Positions 6,355 to 11,588 of a stretch of DNA of 11,588 bases are shown here, piece after piece. Both the position numbers and the translations under genes were made by a program. Positions within the stretch are counted from its first letter, which is position 1. Each line of letters starts with the position of its first letter. This DNA is from Draconibacterium sp. (GTDB taxonomy: Bacteria > Bacteroidota > Bacteroidia > Bacteroidales > Prolixibacteraceae): assembly GCA_027011835.1 (NCBI GenBank), contig JALUZN010000120.1:1-11588 (forward strand). Reading direction: 5' to 3'. Under the pieces are notes generated by a model, which searched no databases, had not been told where the DNA came from, and worked only from the letters and a program-made list of their open reading frames with translations.

Positions 6355-7701
6355 ATGAAAGAAATTATACAACGTTACGGACACGATGTTGCTTCGGGAG
6401 TTGAGGCAATTTTTACCAACAAAATAAAATCGTTTCTAACGGCACTTGGAATTATTTTCGGTGTTGCTGCCGTTATTAGTATGCTTGCTATTGGAAACGG
6501 TGCACAACAAGAGATACTGGAACAGATAAAAATGGTGGGTGTAAACAACATTATTATTTCTCCTGTAAAAAGTTCTATTTCGGCCAACGATTCGGAAAAT
6601 AAAAGCGAAAATGAGAATCAAAAACAAATCAGCACAAAAAAGTTCTCGCAAGGCCTTTCGCTTTTAGATGCCGAAGCAATAAAAAATATAATTCCAACGG
6701 TAAATAAACTTAGCCCGGTAATTACATTTAACTACTCGGCCATTTTAAATGGAAAAAGTAAACCTGTTGTTTTAGAAGGAGTTAACAATAGCTACTTCGA
6801 CCTATTTAATATTTCGCTCAGCGAAGGTTCGCTATTTACAAAAACCCAGATTGACAATGCATTCCCGGTTTGTATTATTGGTGATAATATAAAAACGGTA
6901 TTCTTCAATCAAGAAAATCCAATAGGTAAAAATATTAAATGTGGACAAATATGGATGAAAGTTATTGGCGTTATCGAGCGCCGCGACTTTACCGCATCGG
7001 CTTCCGACGAACTGGGAATAAGCAGTACCGACAACAAAATATTTATGCCTGCCAATACCCTGTTAATGCGCTTTAAAAACCGGTCGTTAATAAGACCCGA
7101 TGAAGTTGAGAAACTTATGGCATCGCGAAACAATGATAACAAAAAGGAGAATTTGAACCAATTAGATAAGATTGTTGTACAAGTTACCGAAACCGAAAAG
7201 TTAAGCGAAACCGCCGAAATTATTCGCAGAATGCTTATACGCAGGCACAACCAACTTTTCGATTTTGAAGTTACCATTCCTGAGTTACTGCTAAAACAAC
7301 AACAGCGCACAAAGGGAATATTCAATATCGTACTGGGAGTCATTGCCGGCATTTCGCTTATTGTTGGCGGAATAGGAATTATGAATATTATGCTTGCCTC
7401 GGTAATGGAACGAATTCGGGAAATTGGAGTTCGTCAGGCCATTGGCGCATCGCGAAAAGATATTATCGTTCAGTTTCTGTCCGAATCAATTATAATTAGT
7501 GTTTCGGGTGGAATTCTTGGAATTGTTCTCGGAGTTGTTTTTTCGAAAATTATCTCAGGAGTATTCGACATTAAAACCATTATCTCTGCCTTTTCAATTT
7601 TCATCTCATTCGGAGTTTCTGTTTTTGTTGGTGTTGTTTTCGGATATGTTCCGGCAAAACGCGCAGCAGAACAAGACCCGGTTAACTCATTACGTCAATA
7701 A
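6355..7701 (+). CDS. MacB-like ABC transporter permease (FtsX/MacB core domain)
   Basis: The 448-residue inner-membrane protein has the MacB layout. A first membrane helix at about 25-46 carries the typical KSFLTALGIIFGVAAVISML start. A large periplasmic domain spans about 47-318, and three helices follow at about 321-349, 371-400 and 408-432. The segment MERIREIGVRQAIGASRKDI (351-370) is the conserved cytoplasmic stretch of MacB-type permeases that contacts the ATPase, and it is intact. The protein ends with the usual GYVPAKRAAEQDPVNSLR. In the family, periplasmic substrates are driven into a TolC-type channel by ATP-powered movement of the periplasmic domain. There is no Walker A motif in this protein and no ATPase gene in the window, so the nucleotide-binding partner must be encoded elsewhere. 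The gene lies 20 bases after the adaptor and 15 before the channel gene. Substrate unknown. Confidence 0.92.
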   Translation: MKEIIQRYGHDVASGVEAIFTNKIKSFLTALGIIFGVAAVISMLAIGNGAQQEILEQIKMVGVNNIIISPVKSSISANDSENKSENENQKQISTKKFSQGLSLLDAEAIKNIIPTVNKLSPVITFNYSAILNGKSKPVVLEGVNNSYFDLFNISLSEGSLFTKTQIDNAFPVCIIGDNIKTVFFNQENPIGKNIKCGQIWMKVIGVIERRDFTASASDELGISSTDNKIFMPANTLLMRFKNRSLIRPDEVEKLMASRNNDNKKENLNQLDKIVVQVTETEKLSETAEIIRRMLIRRHNQLFDFEVTIPELLLKQQQRTKGIFNIVLGVIAGISLIVGGIGIMNIMLASVMERIREIGVRQAIGASRKDIIVQFLSESIIISVSGGILGIVLGVVFSKIISGVFDIKTIISAFSIFISFGVSVFVGVVFGYVPAKRAAEQDPVNSLRQ

Positions 7702-7716
7702 TCTAAATTAAAAGAA

Positions 7717-9201
7717 ATGAACAAATCAATTCTAATAACCATTATTTGTTTTCTTTTTTTGAATCAAATAAACGCACAAAACAAACAATACTTAACCTTA
7801 GACGATGTTATCAGAATTGCATCGCAACAGTCGTTAGATGCATTTAAAAACGAGAATATGTACCTCGCCAATTATTGGGAGTTTAAGTATTATAAAGCCG
7901 ACCGCTTACCAAGTTTATCGTTAGATGCAACAGCATTTAACTACAACCGGTCGATGCAGAAAGTATACAATTACGATGAAAACCGCGACGAATATATTGA
8001 ACGCGAAGATTTCAACTCCGACGTTTCGCTCAGGTTAAACCAAAATATTGGATTAACCGGCGGACAATTTTTTGCCGTTTCTTCTCTGGCCATGACAAAA
8101 AAGTTGGGCGACGACCATTCGTCATCTTTCTCTTCAACACCATTTAGTATTGGTTATTCGCAACCCATTAACGGATACAACAAATTTAAATGGAAAACCA
8201 AAATTGAGCCCCTAAAATTTGAAAAGGCGAAAAAGGAGTTTATTCAGGCAAAAGAAGAACTGGCATTAAAAGCCAACCGTTTGTTTTTCAACCTGGTTGA
8301 TGCTCAAATAGAGGTGAATATTGCTAAAACCAATTTGGCCAATGCCGACACACTATTCACAATAGGGAAAGGCCGGTTTCAGGTAGGTACGGTAACACAA
8401 GACGAACTGCTAAACCTCGAACTCCGGTATATGAACTCGAAACTGGCACTTACCCGTGCAAACCTTGGACTGGAACGTTCGAAAGCAAGTTTAAACTCAT
8501 TCCTCGGATATGAAAAAGAGGTTGATATTGAATGTGTTGTTCCAACGTACTCGCCCGGATTGCAGATAGAAGCCGACAAAGCACTACAATTGGCACTTAC
8601 AAATAATCCCGAAATTATCGGGCAAAAACAACGGCTGCTCGAAGAAGACAGAAGAGTGAATCAGGCAAAAAGCGAAAATGGCGTTAGTGGAACTCTCTTT
8701 GCCGTTTACGGGCTTAACCAAAATGCCGAACAGTTTGGCGATGTGTATAAAGACCCCCTTAACCGGCAACAATTAAGGGCAGGTATTAGTATGCCAATAT
8801 TAGACTGGGGACGAAGAAAAGGGCAACTGGCAATGGCACGTTCGAACCGCGAAGTTGTGCGAATTGGTATCAATCAGGAAAAAATAGATTTCGAACAAAA
8901 TGTAATTATGAATGTGATGGAATTTAACCTGCAGGGAAATCAGGTGCTAAATACGGCAAAAGCCGACACCATTGCACAAATGCAGTACGACGTTACCCAA
9001 CAACGCTTTTTAATTGGGAAAGTTGACGTTACAAAACTTAATTTAGCCCGAAACGACCGCGAACAGGCACGCCGCGCATACATCAGATCGTTACGATCGT
9101 ATTGGAATTACTACATTACACTTCGCAGGCTTACCCTTTTCGACTTCGAAAAAAATATCTCGCTCTCCGAAGACTTCGACAAACTAATTAATAAATATTA
9201 A
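7717..9201 (+). CDS. TolC-family outer-membrane efflux channel
   Basis: The 494-residue product has a clear signal peptide (1-20, likely cut after INA before QNKQ). It also has the internal twofold repeat of TolC-type outer-membrane factors. The start LTLDDVIRIASQQSLDA (26-42) is typical. The paired repeat segments GRFQVGTVTQDELLNLE (219-235) and QRFLIGKVDVTKLNLA (429-444) mark equivalent helices in each half. The motif MPILDWGRRKGQLA (359-372) is common in the family. Long polar segments between them fit the periplasmic helical barrel, with beta strands for the outer membrane around 65-155 and 323-362. It would form the exit duct for the adaptors encoded on either side. It starts 15 bases after the permease gene, preceded by AAAAGAA, and ends 10 bases before the second adaptor. 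Confidence 0.92.
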   Translation: MNKSILITIICFLFLNQINAQNKQYLTLDDVIRIASQQSLDAFKNENMYLANYWEFKYYKADRLPSLSLDATAFNYNRSMQKVYNYDENRDEYIEREDFNSDVSLRLNQNIGLTGGQFFAVSSLAMTKKLGDDHSSSFSSTPFSIGYSQPINGYNKFKWKTKIEPLKFEKAKKEFIQAKEELALKANRLFFNLVDAQIEVNIAKTNLANADTLFTIGKGRFQVGTVTQDELLNLELRYMNSKLALTRANLGLERSKASLNSFLGYEKEVDIECVVPTYSPGLQIEADKALQLALTNNPEIIGQKQRLLEEDRRVNQAKSENGVSGTLFAVYGLNQNAEQFGDVYKDPLNRQQLRAGISMPILDWGRRKGQLAMARSNREVVRIGINQEKIDFEQNVIMNVMEFNLQGNQVLNTAKADTIAQMQYDVTQQRFLIGKVDVTKLNLARNDREQARRAYIRSLRSYWNYYITLRRLTLFDFEKNISLSEDFDKLINKY

Positions 9202-9211
9202 AACCCGAATC

Positions 9212-10459
9212 ATGGCATTCATCAAAAAAAGATATATATGGATTCTATTAGTAATTATTGTCGGATTGGCTGCTGTTTTATACGAAAGTAAAAACCTTAT
9301 CCCCGATAATACCTGCACTGTACAGTCCGGACCTTTTGAATTAGCATTAAATATTAAGGGAGAAGTACAAGGTAAAAATGCAGTGGTTATTAACCTGCCC
9401 GATGTTATGAAAAGAAGAAGCCTGCGGATCTATCAAATAAAAATTAAAGATATGATTCCGGAGGGAAAACTTGTAAAAAAAGGCGATTGGATTGCTACAC
9501 TCGATGCTGCCGATATCAATCAGAAAATACAAAACAACCAACAAGAACTTACACGCCATCTGGCCGAGTTTAACGATGCCAAAATCGACTCGGCCATACA
9601 ATTAACCAAATTGCGCGAAGAGCTGCAAGAGTTTAATTACGATTTAAAATATAAAGAACTGGAGTTGGAACAGGCAAAATACGAGTCGCCGGCATACCAG
9701 CGAAAAAAGCAGGTAGAGTACAATAAAACCATTAGGCAAATGGAGAAAAAACGCCGCGACTATGAACTTACCCGGTTAAAATTAAAAACCCAAATAAAGC
9801 GAAAAGAGGATGATTACAACCACGATGCAGAAATCGACTCGTTGTTAAAACAGGCGTTAATGGCCTGCCGCGTAAAAGCACCAAAAAATGGAATGGTAAT
9901 GTATGCCAAACTTTGGGGCGGACGAAAATTGCGCGTGGGCGACCAGGTAAGCAGGTGGAATCCGGCCATTGCAACTCTGCCCGACATGTCGGTTTTAGTT
10001 TCGGAAACTTATGTAAAAGAAATTGACATTACTAAAATTTCCGTAGGCGACAGTGTGGAAATAACCATCGATGCACTTCCAAACAAAAAGTACAGCGGTA
10101 TTATCGACCGAATTGCAAATATTGGACAAGAACTTCCAGGGTTCGACACAAAAGTTTTTAAGGTAATTATTAATATGAACGAACACGGCGAAGAGATAAA
10201 ACCGGCCATGACCACAAACAATAAGATTATTTTAACGAAACTCGAAAATGCAGTTAAAATACCGCGCCACTGCCTGTTCTCCGATGATGGAGATACTTTT
10301 GTATTCTTAAAAACAAAAGGCAAAATTGTTAAAAAGAGAGTAACAAAAGGGTTCGAAAACGATACTGAGATTGTTATTAAATCGGGGCTAAATGTTGGCG
10401 ATATTATTTTAAACTCAGCTCCCGAAAACAGAGACCAAATTAAATTTATTGAGAATTAG
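9212..10459 (+). CDS. HlyD-type membrane-fusion (periplasmic adaptor) protein, second copy
   Basis: This 415-residue protein is a paralogue of the adaptor at 4952. Motifs sit at the same residue numbers in both: KYESP at 156-160, the AP..GMV segment at 223-229, ATLPD at 254-258, TYV.EIDI at 266-273, ANIGQ at 302-306 and KPAMTT at 330-335. An N-terminal anchor lies at 8-24, with the charged hairpin at about 100-215. It ends at NRDQIKFIEN and lacks the charged tail of the first copy. The start is the ATG at 9212, 10 bases after the channel gene, so co-translation with it is likely. Either the pump uses both adaptors as alternating subunits or each serves a different partner; the sequence does not decide this. 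A 64-base gap separates it from the next gene. Confidence 0.9.
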   Translation: MAFIKKRYIWILLVIIVGLAAVLYESKNLIPDNTCTVQSGPFELALNIKGEVQGKNAVVINLPDVMKRRSLRIYQIKIKDMIPEGKLVKKGDWIATLDAADINQKIQNNQQELTRHLAEFNDAKIDSAIQLTKLREELQEFNYDLKYKELELEQAKYESPAYQRKKQVEYNKTIRQMEKKRRDYELTRLKLKTQIKRKEDDYNHDAEIDSLLKQALMACRVKAPKNGMVMYAKLWGGRKLRVGDQVSRWNPAIATLPDMSVLVSETYVKEIDITKISVGDSVEITIDALPNKKYSGIIDRIANIGQELPGFDTKVFKVIINMNEHGEEIKPAMTTNNKIILTKLENAVKIPRHCLFSDDGDTFVFLKTKGKIVKKRVTKGFENDTEIVIKSGLNVGDIILNSAPENRDQIKFIEN

Positions 10460-10469
10460 TAATTTTTGT

Positions 10470-10485
10470 TTTTAACCGGTTAAAA
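10470..10485. promoter_or_regulatory. Perfect 16-bp palindrome between second adaptor and ATP-grasp-like gene
   Basis: TTTTAACCGGTTAAAA is a perfect dyad starting 11 bases after the adaptor stop codon and ending 38 bases before the next ATG. It has no loop, so it is unlikely to act as a hairpin terminator. A related half, AAACCG, follows at 10483-10488. Its position suggests a protein binding site that separates control of the downstream gene from the efflux operon. The binding protein is unknown. Confidence 0.45.
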
Positions 10486-10523
10486 CCGAACTTAGCAAAA
10501 CCAATTTTTTAGACGCACCTGAA

Positions 10524-11588
10524 ATGTTGCAGAAAAACAGGCCCGATATTTATCTGTTTAATCCCACTTTCGAATATGCTGTAGCAAACGGGAATGCATC
10601 GTGGCAGCCCAACAAGTTGCTGCAAAAAATGGAAAACGACTTATCTACTCTCCCGCTCTTTTTGTCTCAACCCGGCGACGTGATTTTAACCAACAAAATT
10701 CCTTCAGAGAGATTTATTAATTCTCTGAAACAGATAAATATTACCTCGCGCCAATTTATAAAAAAGGACACCTTCACAAGCAATAAAATATTTATTGAAA
10801 CGAAAAAAAACAGATTACTCCCGTGGGGCTGGAGTCCGGCAGCCCACAAACTTCTATCGCCCATAAAAAACAGTTGTTCTGCCGAATTTAAAAATTCGCC
10901 TGTTTTTAACTGGCATCACCGGCAAAAGCACCTCTATTCGCGTAAATTTTCGCTCGAAATTTTAACCTCACTTATTACCCAATTCCCCGATAATCTTTTT
11001 ATTTCAAAAGAATATTTACCCAAAATTGTAACAGATAAACCCGAATTTAAAAAGCAGATTGAGGAGTGGGAGAAGATTATGGTAAAAGCACCATGGAGCA
11101 GCTCGGGACGAGGCTTGCAACCCGTTACAAAAACACCGGTACACGAAAAAGTGTGGGAAAAATTACTGGGAATTGTTAGCGAGCAGGGATTTGCAATTGT
11201 TGAGCCATTTTTAAACAAAGAGTTCGACCTCGCCTTTCAATTTCAGTTAGAAAAAAGGAAAGTTACATTTTTAGGAACCAGCCATTTTTTAACCGATAAA
11301 AAGGGCCAATATGTGGGAAACAGCTTAAACGGTCTGCCTCAAAAAGTTAAAAACGATATGGCCGAATTTATCGAACTTGTTCCGGGAAAAATTATTAAGC
11401 CTTTAATTGAAACGATTGAATCGAGCGAACTTGCAAAAAATTACGAAGGTTTTATTGGTGTCGACACACTCATCTTTCGCGACCGGAATAATAGATTAAA
11501 AATAAATCCCTGTCTCGAAATTAATGTAAAACAAACCATGGGACTGCTATCGTTACAACTCGAAAAACTGGTGGTAAACAATAAGAAA
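10524..11588 (+). CDS. ATP-grasp-like protein of unknown substrate (3' end outside the window)
   Basis: The frame runs open from the ATG at 10524 to the last base, 355 codons without a stop, so the gene continues beyond the window. Upstream the frame closes at a TAA (10473-10475) with no other ATG, so this start is secure, though it has no Shine-Dalgarno site. Visible patches are IYLFNPTFEYAVANG (9-23), LPWGWSPAAHKLL (99-111), YSRK (138-141), VKAPWSSSGRGL (187-198), AIVEPFL (224-230), FIGVD (310-314) and INPCLEINVKQTMG (327-340). The Gly/Ser-rich segment after Lys188 resembles the ATP-grasp phosphate-binding loop, and Glu332/Asn334 resemble the metal-binding E-x-N. Such enzymes join a carboxylate to an amine or thiol through an acyl phosphate. 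I recall similar unannotated Bacteroidota proteins but cannot confirm this. It is not a recognised graspetide or glutathione-type ligase. A role with the upstream pump is speculative. Confidence 0.75.
   Translation, partial: MLQKNRPDIYLFNPTFEYAVANGNASWQPNKLLQKMENDLSTLPLFLSQPGDVILTNKIPSERFINSLKQINITSRQFIKKDTFTSNKIFIETKKNRLLPWGWSPAAHKLLSPIKNSCSAEFKNSPVFNWHHRQKHLYSRKFSLEILTSLITQFPDNLFISKEYLPKIVTDKPEFKKQIEEWEKIMVKAPWSSSGRGLQPVTKTPVHEKVWEKLLGIVSEQGFAIVEPFLNKEFDLAFQFQLEKRKVTFLGTSHFLTDKKGQYVGNSLNGLPQKVKNDMAEFIELVPGKIIKPLIETIESSELAKNYEGFIGVDTLIFRDRNNRLKINPCLEINVKQTMGLLSLQLEKLVVNNKK

Noticed and set aside
6909..7352. Open minus-strand frame of 147 codons opposite the permease gene
   Set aside because: It is antisense to a well-supported MacB-like gene and its translation is low-complexity Ser/Ile/Leu sequence.
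10460..10468. TAATTTTTG as a Bacteroidota promoter box for the ATP-grasp-like gene
   Set aside because: It has three bases instead of two between TA and TTTG, and no convincing -33 element could be placed; AT-rich DNA gives such matches easily.
1..11588. CRISPR arrays, tRNA or rRNA genes, insertion sequences and phage genes
   Set aside because: No spaced direct repeats, tRNA-like cloverleaf, transposase motifs or terminal inverted repeats were seen on either strand.

Overview
The window looks like a chromosomal segment of a Bacteroidota bacterium. The evidence is the AT-rich intergenic DNA, start codons preceded by A-rich stretches instead of clear Shine-Dalgarno sites, a good match to the phylum's TAnnTTTG promoter box before the gene at 3740, and the gene families present. 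A marine or anaerobic Bacteroidales/Marinilabiliales lineage such as Prolixibacteraceae would fit, but that placement is a guess from gene content.

Left part (1-3523, minus strand). A two-gene unit encodes a GH88-type unsaturated glucuronyl hydrolase (1011-2390) and, 23 bases after it, a sugar-phosphate isomerase/epimerase-like TIM-barrel protein (157-987). It looks like a small cytoplasmic pathway for uronic-acid-containing sugars. Two inverted repeats (2430-2444 and 2459-2485) precede it and could be operators. A further minus-strand gene may begin at base 22. Upstream lies an uncharacterised protein with a charged helical N-terminal half and a membrane C-terminal half (2531-3481). It is preceded by an array of 7-bp direct repeats.

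Middle (3482-4951). A DMT/EamA transporter (3740-4654) runs divergently from the membrane protein. Its promoter box lies so close to the ATG that the mRNA is probably leaderless. A 297-bp intergenic region follows and ends with a sigma-54-like promoter candidate at 4891-4906.

Right part (4952-11588, plus strand). Four tightly spaced genes encode a tripartite export system: membrane-fusion (HlyD-type) adaptor, MacB-like ABC permease, TolC-type outer-membrane channel, and a second adaptor. The two adaptors are paralogues that align almost without gaps over about 300 residues. No ATP-binding subunit is encoded in the window, although the permease keeps the conserved ATPase-coupling segment. After a 64-base gap containing a perfect 16-bp palindrome comes a gene cut by the window end (10524 onward). 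It has ATP-grasp-like motifs and an unknown substrate.

The most interesting unit is the ATPase-less, twin-adaptor efflux operon with a possible sigma-54 promoter and an adjoining ATP-grasp-like enzyme. Whether that enzyme belongs to the export system cannot be settled from this window.
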